This document shows positions 1 to 7,817 of a stretch of 64,000 nucleotides of DNA, in pieces. The translations under genes were made by a program, and so were the position numbers. Below the pieces are notes generated by a model that was not told the origin of the DNA, did no database searches, and saw only the letters and a list, made by a program, of their open reading frames with translations. The stretch is from Salinicoccus sesuvii (GTDB taxonomy: Bacteria; Bacillota; Bacilli; Staphylococcales; Salinicoccaceae), in the NCBI RefSeq assembly GCF_042648145.1, contig NZ_JBHRWV010000001.1, forward strand, positions 310,001 to 374,000. Reading direction: 5' to 3'. Numbering within the stretch: position 1 is the first letter of the stretch; each line of letters begins with the position of its first letter.

Positions 1-36
1 TGAATCTTAAACTAAAATTATGTGAGGAGTGGAAAA

Positions 37-1206
37 ATGAATGTAGATCAGCAAATTGAAGGTGTAATGGAAGAAGTGATTTCCTGGCGCCGTACCATGC
101 ACCGTCATCCGGAGATTTCGTTTGAGGAGCACTGGACGAGCAACTATATCGCACAAGAGCTTGGGAAGATCGGTAATATTGAAATTTCAAGACCAACAGA
201 AACAAGTGTGCTCGGTATCGTGAAAGGCGCCACCCCCGGTCTTAAGGTCGGTTTACGTGCCGACATCGATGCGCTCCAGATTAATGAAGAACGGGACGAT
301 ATTGATTTCATCTCAGAAAATGAAGGTGCGATGCATGCGTGCGGTCATGATGGTCATGCGGCAATACTGCTTGGAGCAGCGAAAGTGCTCGTTGAAAATA
401 TCGATGCTCTCCATGGGGAAGTGTATCTGATTTTCCAACATGCAGAAGAAGTGCCGCCAGGCGGAGCAGCTGAAATGGTTGCGACAGGTTTATTCGACGA
501 CCTCGATTTCATTTATGGACAGCACCTCTTTACACCCATTGCGACGGGTCAAATCGGTATTAAAAGTGGATCGATCACTTCGAACTCGGATAGCTTCGAT
601 CTTAGGATCCAAGGCAGCGGGGGACATGCCTCCCAACCGGAGAATGCCATTGATCCGATTACCATCGGTGGTCAGATTCTAAACCAGTTCCAGACGATTG
701 TTTCGCGGATCACGTCACCGCTCGATTCTGTTGTCATCTCGACGACAAAATTCCATGCCGGCAGTGCAAAAAACATCATACCGGATACAGCGATGCTCGA
801 AGGCAGTGTCCGAACACTAAGTGATGAGACAAGAGCTGTGGTTGCTGAAAGGATGGAGAAAGCAGTGGAAAGTATTTGTGCCATGTATGGTGCGACCTAT
901 GACTTCTCATTCAATATTGGTTATTCGGCAGTCGTCAATGATTCACTAACGACAGACAAGGTGAAGGAAATTGCTGAACAAAAATTCGGAGACAAAGTGT
1001 TTGAATTTCCACTTGCTATGGGTGGTGAGGACTTTTCTGCATTCTCCAGAATCATACCTGCAACTTATGCATGGATCGGTGCTGGCAATAAGGAGAAAGA
1101 TATGGAGTACCCGCATCACCATCCAAAATTCGGCATTGATGAAGCGGGGTTCATCGATGGTGTCAAAATGATGGTGTATACTGCACTTGAAATGTCGAAA
1201 GAATAG
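37..1206 (+). CDS. M20 family metal-dependent amidohydrolase (N-acyl-amino-acid / hippurate hydrolase type)
   Basis: Predicted cytoplasmic zinc or manganese hydrolase of 389 aa that removes an acyl group from an N-acylated amino acid or similar amide. Seen: the metal-site motifs HACGHD, an EE pair in HAEEVPPGG, YGQHLF and a C-terminal PHHHP, in the order usual for the M20D subfamily, with full family length. An in-frame GTG lies at 22, but the ribosome site GAGGAG falls between it and the ATG at 37, so 37 is the better start. The gene upstream is outside the window. The substrate cannot be read from sequence. A paralogue lies at 60340. It ends at a strong hairpin shared with the convergent transporter gene. 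Confidence 0.85.
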   Translation: MNVDQQIEGVMEEVISWRRTMHRHPEISFEEHWTSNYIAQELGKIGNIEISRPTETSVLGIVKGATPGLKVGLRADIDALQINEERDDIDFISENEGAMHACGHDGHAAILLGAAKVLVENIDALHGEVYLIFQHAEEVPPGGAAEMVATGLFDDLDFIYGQHLFTPIATGQIGIKSGSITSNSDSFDLRIQGSGGHASQPENAIDPITIGGQILNQFQTIVSRITSPLDSVVISTTKFHAGSAKNIIPDTAMLEGSVRTLSDETRAVVAERMEKAVESICAMYGATYDFSFNIGYSAVVNDSLTTDKVKEIAEQKFGDKVFEFPLAMGGEDFSAFSRIIPATYAWIGAGNKEKDMEYPHHHPKFGIDEAGFIDGVKMMVYTALEMSKE

Positions 1207-1213
1207 TATATGA

Positions 1214-1264
1214 AGAAGGCTGATTTGCGAATGTGTACCATTCGCAAATCAGGCTTCTATTTTT
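1214..1264. terminator. bidirectional intrinsic terminator
   Basis: A 20-bp stem (1214-1233 with 1239-1258, one mismatch) and a 5-base loop is followed by a T run on the plus strand. It separates the convergent amidohydrolase and NhaC-family genes. Confidence 0.85.
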
Positions 1265-1290
1265 GGATCATGTAGCGGTTGGTGATTGGC

Positions 1291-2586
1291 CTATTTGGAC
1301 GTCTGTCTTCTCGGGAAACCAATCAGTATCGCGATGATTCCACAGATGAGCAGTGTGACGGGATAGATAGAGTAAGGAATGATAGCCACAGGTGATATGG
1401 CAGCGAGACCGGCTGCAGCAAGCATCTGGCCACCATAGGGAATAAGACCTTGGAAAGCGGCGGCGAATATATCAAGCAAGCTCGCGGATTTCCTACGATC
1501 GACACCGTATTCATCGGCGATGTCTTTCGCTAGCGGTCCGGTAATGATGATGGATATCGTATTGTTGGCTGTACTCAAATCTGTTGCACTGACGAGTGCG
1601 GCGATACCAAACTCGGCACCTTTCTTGGAACGAATTCTACTCGTAATGAAATGCAGCAAGTAATCGATGCCACCGTAGTGTTCTATCAACGCAATCAATC
1701 CACCAATCAGTACTGCGATGATGGCGATATTCTGCATATTACCGATGCCTTCGCCAGCAGCTGCGACGAGAGAAGTGAAAGTATACGATCCATCAAACAG
1801 GCCGATGAGCCCGGCGAAAACGGTGCCTCCAATCAGAACAATGAGAACGTTGACACCCATCAATGCGATGGCCAAAACAGCAAGGTAGGGCAGTACTTTG
1901 ATGAGATTGAATTCTAGGTCAGTTGGCGGTGTAGTAGATTGCCCTGAAGTAATGAACCACAGAATGACAATCGTCACAAGCGCACCTGGCAAAACAATGA
2001 AGAAGTTCGTTTTAAACTTGTCGACCATTCTGACTTCTTGAGATTGTGTGGAGACGATGGTGGTATCTGAGATGACTGACAAGTTGTCACCAAACATCGC
2101 ACCGCCGATGACCGTCGCGATGGCCAATGCGAGCGGCAATTCGGTTTGCTCGGCTATACCAATGGCGATGGGCACCAAAGCGACGACTGTCCCTGTGGAC
2201 GTTCCCATGGATATGGATATAAAGCAGCAGATGATGAACAATCCGACGAGTAGCAGGTTGCTCGGCAACAGTGACAAACCAAGGTTGACAGTCGATTCGA
2301 CCGCTCCCATATTCTCAGCGACTTGTGAGAATGCTCCGGCGAGCAAGAAGATGAGCACCATCAGCATAATATTCTCGCGTCCTGCGCCTTTAGTGAGTAT
2401 GGAAATTTTTTCGTTCAAGCGCTCTTTCGGTTTCAGCACCATCGCGACGATGATGGAGATGAAGAGTGCCACAGTGATCGGCATGGCACTGAAGTCTTGA
2501 GCGGCGATACCGGTCCCAATAAATAGGGCAACGAAGACGAGTAGGGGGAATAGAGCAAGTGCACTGCCCCGATTGATGTTTTTCAT
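1291..2586 (-). CDS. NhaC-family antiporter-like transporter, probably a methionine importer (MetT-like)
   Basis: Integral membrane protein of 431 aa with about 11-12 hydrophobic segments, belonging to the NhaC Na+/H+ antiporter superfamily. Seen: repeated membrane segments, GxxxGDN-type motifs (MFGDNLSVISDTT) and a conserved STANNT segment. The family name suggests sodium/proton exchange. However, the gene sits directly behind a SAM-I riboswitch with its own terminator, and NhaC-superfamily members under S-box control are predicted methionine transporters (MetT). I therefore infer methionine uptake coupled to an ion gradient. The start ATG at 2586 follows GGAGG at a normal distance. Its end faces the amidohydrolase across a shared terminator. 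The substrate remains unproven. Confidence 0.75.
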   Translation of the reverse strand: MKNINRGSALALFPLLVFVALFIGTGIAAQDFSAMPITVALFISIIVAMVLKPKERLNEKISILTKGAGRENIMLMVLIFLLAGAFSQVAENMGAVESTVNLGLSLLPSNLLLVGLFIICCFISISMGTSTGTVVALVPIAIGIAEQTELPLALAIATVIGGAMFGDNLSVISDTTIVSTQSQEVRMVDKFKTNFFIVLPGALVTIVILWFITSGQSTTPPTDLEFNLIKVLPYLAVLAIALMGVNVLIVLIGGTVFAGLIGLFDGSYTFTSLVAAAGEGIGNMQNIAIIAVLIGGLIALIEHYGGIDYLLHFITSRIRSKKGAEFGIAALVSATDLSTANNTISIIITGPLAKDIADEYGVDRRKSASLLDIFAAAFQGLIPYGGQMLAAAGLAAISPVAIIPYSIYPVTLLICGIIAILIGFPRRQTSK

Positions 2587-2620
2587 GAGTTATGCCTCCA
2601 ACGAATGTATCCAGAGAAAT

Positions 2621-2649
2621 AAAAAAGCCCACTTCATAAAGAAGAGGGC
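2621..2649 (-). terminator. riboswitch-controlled terminator
   Basis: Minus-strand hairpin GCCC-T-CTTC / GAAG-T-GGGC (2649-2627) with one T-T mismatch, followed by TTTTTTATTT. It lies between the S-box aptamer and the ribosome site, so it stops the NhaC-family gene when SAM is plentiful. Confidence 0.9.
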
Positions 2650-2661
2650 AGCAATCCATCT

Positions 2662-2763
2662 CTTCTTATCTTTCAAGCACTAGGCTTCTGGAATTGGCAC
2701 GGGGCTCATAGAGCTGCTGCCGAGGCTTCGAAGGGCCAGTCCCTCCACCTCTCTGGATAAGAA
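2662..2763 (-). promoter_or_regulatory. SAM-I (S-box) riboswitch aptamer
   Basis: Read on the minus strand, P1 is formed by TTCTTATC (2763-2756) and GATAAGAA (2670-2663). Between them come the S-box signatures AGAGAGGTGGAGGGACTGGC, GAAGCC, CGGCAGC and CGTGCCAATTCC in the standard order. S-adenosylmethionine binding stabilises P1 and favours the downstream terminator. The bases just after P1 (AGAAGAG) can instead pair with CTCTTCT inside the terminator, which gives the antiterminator. Confidence 0.95.
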
Positions 2764-2787
2764 TCATTCAATTTAAATTTAAAACAA

Positions 2788-2816
2788 ACTTTACCGCCTT
2801 TATGCGCTTATGTCAA
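2788..2816 (-). promoter_or_regulatory. promoter of the S-box leader
   Basis: Minus strand: -35 TTGACA (2816-2811), 17-base spacer, -10 TAAAGT (2793-2788). The inferred transcript start near 2781 lies just upstream of the aptamer. Confidence 0.65.
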
Positions 2817-2931
2817 TGAGAAATAAAGAGCCTTCATAATATTAAAATTGTGTAATTATTCAATCTTTTAAAACATGCAATCTTCCTATATAATTGAAAA
2901 GCAAAATAGAACGATGGAAGGGAGCATTATC

Positions 2932-3438
2932 ATGGAATATGCACCACAGCTGAATCTGGGTCCAAGCGACGCTCATAAGCATGTCGAAGTATTTTTAAAC
3001 ACAGCATGCCCATACTGTGTCAATTTCTTTCTGGCAGCCCATGAAACACTTATGCCGCGAGTCGAAGCGGGGGACATCAGATACACCATCAAACACTACG
3101 ATAAGCCTAAAGTCAGACTGCTTCATGGCACAATCGCAAATCTCTATATCGACTACAACCAGCCGGAACAGGCATATATGCTTCTGCATACCCTTTTCAA
3201 AACGCAACAAGAATGGCGTACATTGAGTAGCAGTGAAATTGAAAAGATGATGGAGCAGGAGTACGGGTGCAGTGAGCAGCGCAGCACAATGAACCTGAGT
3301 TTGGACATCACAAAGGAAGCATTGGAGCGTTCTGTCACAGTGGTTCCCACCGTTTTCATCAACGGTGAAAAGTTCAGCTTTGAGAGCCAGGCTCCAGTTC
3401 ACGATATCGCAGAAGCGTTGGATAAAGCAATTGACTGA
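2932..3438 (+). CDS. DsbA-like thioredoxin-fold protein with CPYC active site
   Basis: Protein of 168 aa with a thioredoxin-like fold: beta strand EVFLNTACPYC, helical insertion, then VPTVFINGEKF with the cis-proline after VP. The CPYC motif is the redox active site, as in glutaredoxins and some DsbA relatives. There is no signal peptide, so it should act in the cytoplasm as a thiol-disulfide oxidoreductase or isomerase. An upstream in-frame ATG at 2875 lacks a ribosome site and precedes a likely -10 (TATAAT, 2889-2894). The ATG at 2932 follows GGAAGGGAG and matches the expected N-terminus. The partner protein is unknown. It is followed by a LuxR-type regulator gene, with no obvious shared function. 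Confidence 0.8.
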   Translation: MEYAPQLNLGPSDAHKHVEVFLNTACPYCVNFFLAAHETLMPRVEAGDIRYTIKHYDKPKVRLLHGTIANLYIDYNQPEQAYMLLHTLFKTQQEWRTLSSSEIEKMMEQEYGCSEQRSTMNLSLDITKEALERSVTVVPTVFINGEKFSFESQAPVHDIAEALDKAID

Positions 3439-3551
3439 AATTCAATTCATTTACATACGGAGTACATATTTCTAGCATCTTCGGGTAAATTCCTATAAGA
3501 ATCTACCGTTCTACCGGTACATACAGAAGAAACCTACAGAGGAGATGTTGG

Positions 3552-5624
3552 ATGATGGCTACAGCGATTGAAATGATAGAAAAATTCCAGCAGACTTTTG
3601 CGACCCAGTACGGGTTGACGTTCTTCCTCACTGATGGCAGGGGAGAAATTGTTACCTCTATCGAAGGGGACAACAGTCTGTGCCGAGCGATGCTGGATCG
3701 AGAAGAACTTTTAATAGAGATTTCAAATATATTAAAGAACGATGAAAGAATAAATAGACCACTCATCTGTGAGGTGGGTTCGGGTATACACATCATGGTA
3801 TCCCCTGTTGCTGAAGGAGACGGCGTCCAGTACTATCTGTGGGCAGGGGTGCTTGTGGAAGCGGGCATGGAGCATCAGTGTCAGCCGGAGGAAAGCGATA
3901 CGGTGCCTGTTCTGCATGAGGCAGATCGCGAGGAGTGGCTTGATCTTGTCGATAGGATGGCGGAGCTGGCTTCGCTTTGCCTGCGCCATGAAGTGGAGGA
4001 TCCTCTATCCGGTTTCTGTATAGAGAGATTCAGAAAATACATACACGAAAATAAAGATGCCAGTGTAGAAATGTTTTCTCAGATGACTGGGAAAGATGGA
4101 GAAATTGACTTTATGGGAATTGCTGAGCAGACTGCTGAGGATACCTATACAGTATCGAAAGTAATCGGCGAAGGCGCAGAAGTGCTTAAGGACCAGTGCT
4201 TTCTAATTGGTGAAGGGTTTCTTGGCAGGGCGGCATTGATGGAGGAGCGCTCCTATTGGGAGGACATCGGTGAAGACAGACGTGCAAGGTTCTTTTCTTC
4301 AATGGAAAGACCGCCCCAATTCCTGTTCATAGATGTAGTGAAGATGGGTGACGGGTCTGTATCTGTCATATTTGGAGGCAGTTTGACGAAAAAGAAAGCC
4401 AGTCACGCTACTAAAATCCTCATGCAGATGGTTGCGACTCTTGTCGAATCGAGCCTACTCGTTGAGGGGTTGCGTCAGGAAAATAAACAGCAGCTTTCTC
4501 GTCTGACCTCACTTGTAGAACTGAGTAGCCTGATGGCCTCGACGCCGGATTCAAGAAGAATGGTGCTCATTCTTCTTGATATCAGCATCAATCTTGTAGA
4601 AGGACCATTTTCACTCGTTCTGATCAAGGATGAGAAAGATGGTAAAGGAAGGCTTTTCACTCGCGGCAACTATGTTGGAGATGTCGATGCATATGTCGGA
4701 TCCATCATGGAACGGACGGACCGGCTCTCGCGTATGTCTGAAAGCAGGAATGAGCCTCACATAGAAGTACTGCCCAGCGGTGAAAGAGTGATAGAATGCC
4801 CGCTGTTATACGGGATCGAGCTGATGGGAATCCTTTCAGTCGGCATCAGTAACGTAAGGGAAGCCGAACTCAGGGAACACATCGCCTTTTTACAGACACT
4901 CTCGATCATCGGTGGTGTCTCCTTGCAGCTTGCCGGACACAAGGAGGCTTCGATAGTCGAGGAGAAGACTGAGGCCCTGCATCTGGCGGTTGCGGAATTG
5001 GATCAGAATTCGTACGACAAATCCAAAGAGGCAGCAGAATTGGCAGCAATTATTACGACCCGACTTGAAGTCCCTCAAAACACTGCGCGTTCCATTGTTT
5101 GGGCCTGCCAGCTATCTTACTATTCCCATGCGTTTATCAGCAGAATGTTTCCTGAGCAGGATATTGCTGGAATAATGGAAGCTGGAAACCTGTGTGCCAA
5201 AAGAGAATCTCTCGGCAAAGAACATCAACATGGTGTTGCAGGCTATATATATGCGCTTTGTACCGCAGATAGCACTGATAATATGGAGCATCTGGAATGT
5301 GTAGATGAACAGGTACTCCAGGTGTTCCTATCACTGACCCGAAGCGTTTATGTCAGTGAGATTACCTTCGACATACCAAAGAAGAATAAGGTAGATGAGG
5401 GAGTGGCGATTGCGGACGTCGTCAGTGGACTCGATCATCTGTCGCCAAGAGAGCAGGAAGTATTGACCCTTCTATCAAAAGGCAAGAATAACCAAGAGAT
5501 TGCCGAGACACTCTATATCAGTACGCACACGGTAAAGAACCATGTGACTAAGATCTTCCATAAGCTAGACGTGTCAGATAGAGTAAGTGCTATTTCAAAA
5601 GTTTATAGTCAACTCCATAAATAG
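3552..5624 (+). CDS. multi-domain LuxR-type sensor-regulator (PocR-like, GAF-like, HTH)
   Basis: Cytoplasmic transcription regulator of 690 aa. Residues about 5-110 resemble a PocR-type ligand-binding domain. Residues about 150-300 and 320-470 look like two GAF-type sensor domains. About 627-690 is a clear LuxR/FixJ helix-turn-helix (LSPREQEVLTLLSKGKNNQEIA, then TVKNHVTKIFHKL). There is no phospho-acceptor receiver domain and no membrane segment, so it likely senses a soluble ligand. Two ATGs (3552, 3555) follow GAGGAG. Short palindromes TACCGGTA (3512-3519) and CGGTATACCG (5688-5697) flank the gene and could be its sites. It precedes the Tad pilus locus and might control it. The N-terminal domain call is less certain than the HTH. 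Confidence 0.75.
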   Translation: MMATAIEMIEKFQQTFATQYGLTFFLTDGRGEIVTSIEGDNSLCRAMLDREELLIEISNILKNDERINRPLICEVGSGIHIMVSPVAEGDGVQYYLWAGVLVEAGMEHQCQPEESDTVPVLHEADREEWLDLVDRMAELASLCLRHEVEDPLSGFCIERFRKYIHENKDASVEMFSQMTGKDGEIDFMGIAEQTAEDTYTVSKVIGEGAEVLKDQCFLIGEGFLGRAALMEERSYWEDIGEDRRARFFSSMERPPQFLFIDVVKMGDGSVSVIFGGSLTKKKASHATKILMQMVATLVESSLLVEGLRQENKQQLSRLTSLVELSSLMASTPDSRRMVLILLDISINLVEGPFSLVLIKDEKDGKGRLFTRGNYVGDVDAYVGSIMERTDRLSRMSESRNEPHIEVLPSGERVIECPLLYGIELMGILSVGISNVREAELREHIAFLQTLSIIGGVSLQLAGHKEASIVEEKTEALHLAVAELDQNSYDKSKEAAELAAIITTRLEVPQNTARSIVWACQLSYYSHAFISRMFPEQDIAGIMEAGNLCAKRESLGKEHQHGVAGYIYALCTADSTDNMEHLECVDEQVLQVFLSLTRSVYVSEITFDIPKKNKVDEGVAIADVVSGLDHLSPREQEVLTLLSKGKNNQEIAETLYISTHTVKNHVTKIFHKLDVSDRVSAISKVYSQLHK

Positions 5625-5838
5625 TACCGGAAAGGGTATAGGAAGATGCGGCTAATTTCAGCCGATTATCATTCCCTATGCTACTGTCGGTATACCGTAA
5701 ATGGGAATGAAAGCGGATTTATTTATTTTACCGGCCGCGCTATGATGGAAAGGTAGTAGAAGTTGCTAGCGTCAAAAAAGATGGCAGCCGACTGGATTTT
5801 TAAGGTGGATTGCCGAAGTAAGGTAAGGAGAGGAAGGA
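5625..5838 (+). other. intergenic region with palindrome and weak promoter
   Basis: Holds a small hairpin without a T run (CGGCT/AGCCG, about 5649-5664), a perfect palindrome CGGTATACCG (5688-5697) and a possible promoter (TTTATT, 17-base spacer, TATGAT ending near 5745) for the small gene at 5839. No convincing riboswitch or ORF was seen in the roughly 90-base leader. Confidence 0.35.
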
Positions 5839-6081
5839 ATGAGTAATAGGACTTGCCTGCCGTTGCAGATGGAATGCATCATCCTGTTTCAATCCGACCC
5901 GCAATCGTCCCATTCGTTGGAAGAGCTCTCAAATAGACTGGATAGGACAGTCGAAGATCTTCGGATCGTTACGGAACTTCTAATGAAGCAAGGCATCATC
6001 GAACAGGTTCAGTTATCAGGAGAAAAAAGATACAGATACCACGAACCTGAAACCGCTTCGGGATTTGAAATGCGTCCATAA
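5839..6081 (+). CDS. small winged-helix-like protein of unknown function
   Basis: Small soluble protein of 80 aa. The middle (SLEELSNRLDRTVEDLRIVTELLMKQGIIEQV) has the helix-turn-helix plus wing pattern of ArsR/MarR or Rrf2-like DNA-binding domains, and the end (KRYRYHEPE) would form the beta wing. I do not recognise a named family. The ATG follows a strong GGAGAGGAAGG. It stands alone between the LuxR-type regulator and a terminator that precedes the Tad pilus locus, so a regulatory role in pilus expression is possible but only inferred from position. Confidence 0.55.
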   Translation: MSNRTCLPLQMECIILFQSDPQSSHSLEELSNRLDRTVEDLRIVTELLMKQGIIEQVQLSGEKRYRYHEPETASGFEMRP

Positions 6082-6102
6082 TGGAATATGTTTGTGGGAC
6101 TG

Positions 6103-6134
6103 ATGGAGAATGGGGAATCATTCTCCATTTTTTT
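6103..6134 (+). terminator. intrinsic terminator
   Basis: A 10-bp perfect stem (6103-6112 with 6119-6128), 6-base loop and a run of seven T. It ends the small gene at 5839 and isolates the pilus locus. The following 175 bases to 6309 show no convincing gene or riboswitch. Confidence 0.85.
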
Positions 6135-6309
6135 GTGGGCACTAGGAGCAGGGTAGGATGCCGTTCCCAATCATATAAGAACAGCGTCCCATTAAAGCGT
6201 TTTTCAACACAATGGGAGTCGTGGGGGATGGCTCGAAATGATTTCCGAGTGCATAATTCATGGTGTAATCACACAGCAAATCCAAAGTTCACAGGGAGGA
6301 ACCACTCGA

Positions 6310-6648
6310 TTGAAACTGATCAATATGACAACGGATAAAGTACTGGTCCAAGATCTCAGACAAGCCCATAGCTTCTGGTCAAGATTCAAAGGACTCATGT
6401 TCCAGCGCTCGATGCCGAGTGACAGTGCTTTGCACATATATCCGTGCCGGTCGATTCACACATTCTTCATGAATTTCGACATCGATGTCATTTACCTCAA
6501 TGAAGAAAATAAAGTGGTCGGTATTGAGACGAATCTGGTTCCGGGGAAAATTGGATGGAGATACAAAGAAGCCCGTTCAGTCGTAGAGTTACCGTCAGGC
6601 AAAATCTACGACATTTCCACAGGTGATACTCTGGCATTTGTTGAATGA
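6310..6648 (+). CDS. DUF192 family protein
   Basis: Protein of 112 aa with the DUF192 fold: an early FWSRFKGLMF segment, then the CRSIHTFFMNFDIDVIYL core (the H-T-F-M-F pattern is diagnostic), NKVVGIE and a C-terminal LELPSGK-like turn. The biochemical function of DUF192 is unknown. The best start is TTG at 6310, ten bases after GGGAGG. The open frame reaches back to 6238, but that region lacks a ribosome site. DUF192 genes are often found beside Tad pilus genes, and here it is the first gene of such a locus, 53 bases before the pilin. A role in pilus assembly is therefore suggested but not shown. Confidence 0.8.
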   Translation: MKLINMTTDKVLVQDLRQAHSFWSRFKGLMFQRSMPSDSALHIYPCRSIHTFFMNFDIDVIYLNEENKVVGIETNLVPGKIGWRYKEARSVVELPSGKIYDISTGDTLAFVE

Positions 6649-6701
6649 CCCCTTGCACTATAACTTAGCGCCAACTACTACATAAATGGAGGTAAATACA
6701 C

Positions 6702-6890
6702 ATGATGGAATTTTTTAAAGGTTTGGTAATGGAAGAAGAAGGACAGGGCATGACGGAATATGGTCTGATTCTGGGATTGCTCGTTGCTGCGGTAGTTATT
6801 GCTTTCGGTCTGCTGACAGATCAATTCGACGGTATTATGACTAGCCTTGGCAATGCGATTTCAAGCGCTGTTGGCGGAAGTACAGAGTAA
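6702..6890 (+). CDS. flp: Flp-type major pilin
   Basis: Class IVb prepilin of 62 aa, the structural subunit of a Tad/Flp pilus. Seen: a short leader ending at Gly14, mature start QGMTEYGLI with Glu and Tyr at mature positions 5 and 6 (the signature Flp processing site), then one hydrophobic segment (about 20-45) and a short polar tail. Cleavage by the prepilin peptidase encoded next is expected after Gly14. The RBS is TGGAGG. A terminator lies right after the gene (6943-6972), which should give far more pilin transcript than downstream machinery transcript. Confidence 0.93.
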   Translation: MMEFFKGLVMEEEGQGMTEYGLILGLLVAAVVIAFGLLTDQFDGIMTSLGNAISSAVGGSTE

Positions 6891-6942
6891 AAAGCTGAAC
6901 GTATTTAGTTATAATAATTATAGTTTTGATTGATACACCCAC

Positions 6943-6972
6943 AGACCCATTCTCAAAGTTTGGGTCTTTTTT
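6943..6972 (+). terminator. intra-operon terminator after flp
   Basis: Stem AGACCCA/TGGGTCT (6943-6949 with 6961-6967), 11-base loop, T run. It lies between the pilin gene and the assembly genes. Partial read-through would set the pilin-to-machinery ratio. Confidence 0.8.
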
Positions 6973-7001
6973 ATATAAATAGTAGTGAAAGGAGAAGGTT
7001 G

Positions 7002-7442
7002 ATGCTAACCAATGTTATTTTACTAATCATACTTCTTGTCTGTACAATAACGGATATCCGCAAACGAAAAATCTACAACAAGGTAGTCTTTCCATCACTT
7101 GCTGTAGCATTTGCTGTCGGTATCATCTCCGATGGATTGAGTGGTTTTGGTGCCTCTACGGTTGGCTTTCTCGTTGGTTTTTTGTTGTTACTTATTCCGT
7201 ATATCTTTGGCGGAATGGGGGCAGGGGACGTGAAGCTCATGGCTTTGATTGGCGCATTGAAAGGCTATGAATTTGTGATTGAATCCTTTATATATACAGC
7301 CTTGATTGGAGGTCTGTTGGCAGTGGGGGTCATTATTGTGCGTGGTGGCTTCAAAAGATCTCTTGGTGTCGGTATGCCCTATGGTGTGGCGATCGCCGGT
7401 GGTGCTGTTATGGCATTAGTGATGGATGTGACATTCCTATGA
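7002..7442 (+). CDS. tadV: A24 prepilin peptidase (TadV/CpaA)
   Basis: Membrane aspartic peptidase of 146 aa that cleaves Flp prepilin and pseudopilins. Seen: the two catalytic aspartates, Asp18 in ITDIRKRKI and Asp76 in the GMGAGDVKL motif, set among about five membrane segments. The short form without a methyltransferase domain is normal for TadV/CpaA. The ATG at 7002 follows AAGGAGAAGG. The longer frame from 6930 would start inside the flp terminator and is rejected. The stop codon overlaps the tadE start by 4 bases, so translation is coupled. Confidence 0.92.
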   Translation: MLTNVILLIILLVCTITDIRKRKIYNKVVFPSLAVAFAVGIISDGLSGFGASTVGFLVGFLLLLIPYIFGGMGAGDVKLMALIGALKGYEFVIESFIYTALIGGLLAVGVIIVRGGFKRSLGVGMPYGVAIAGGAVMALVMDVTFL

Positions 7443-7813
7443 TTAGAAGGGAAGATGGACAGTCACTTGTGGAATTCGCGATACTTGTGCCTCTGATTTT
7501 CGCTCTGATGATCGGGATAGTAGACTTCGGGCGTGTCATTCACTCCCAACTCCAACTTGAGCTTGTAACACAGGATGCTGCACGTATGGCGGGTCTAGGA
7601 GAATCTGATGAGATGGTGAAGTCCTATGCCATCGATAATTTCGTCACTGGTGATGCTTCACAGCTTAGTGTCAATGTTTCCCCAAGTGGTGAAAAGAATT
7701 CCGGCACATACGTTACGGTGGAAATGACCTACCCGGAAAGTATATTCAATATGTTTGGTAACTATTCAATTCCGTTTACAGTGAAGACGAGCTCGACAAC
7801 GAGGGTGGAGTGA
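7439..7813 (+). CDS. tadE: TadE-like pseudopilin
   Basis: Minor pilin-like protein of 124 aa. Seen: N-terminal GQSLVEFAILVPL with the conserved Glu following a short positive leader (processing site REDG/QSLVE), one long hydrophobic helix (about 10-35) and a soluble beta-rich domain. TadE proteins are processed by TadV and are needed for Flp pilus assembly. The start overlaps the tadV stop (ATGA), so the two are translationally coupled. The tadG-like gene follows after 4 bases. Confidence 0.88.
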   Translation: MIRREDGQSLVEFAILVPLIFALMIGIVDFGRVIHSQLQLELVTQDAARMAGLGESDEMVKSYAIDNFVTGDASQLSVNVSPSGEKNSGTYVTVEMTYPESIFNMFGNYSIPFTVKTSSTTRVE

Positions 7814-7817
7814 TCCG

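Noticed and set aside
6135..6309. Possible c-di-GMP or other riboswitch before the pilus locus
   Set aside because: I looked for the conserved GGCAAACC/GACGCAAAGCC type cores and saw none. The leader has no ordered set of stems.
6081..6338. 85-codon open frame between the small HTH gene and DUF192
   Set aside because: It runs through a clear terminator, has no ribosome site and overlaps the DUF192 gene in another frame. The residue composition is not protein-like.
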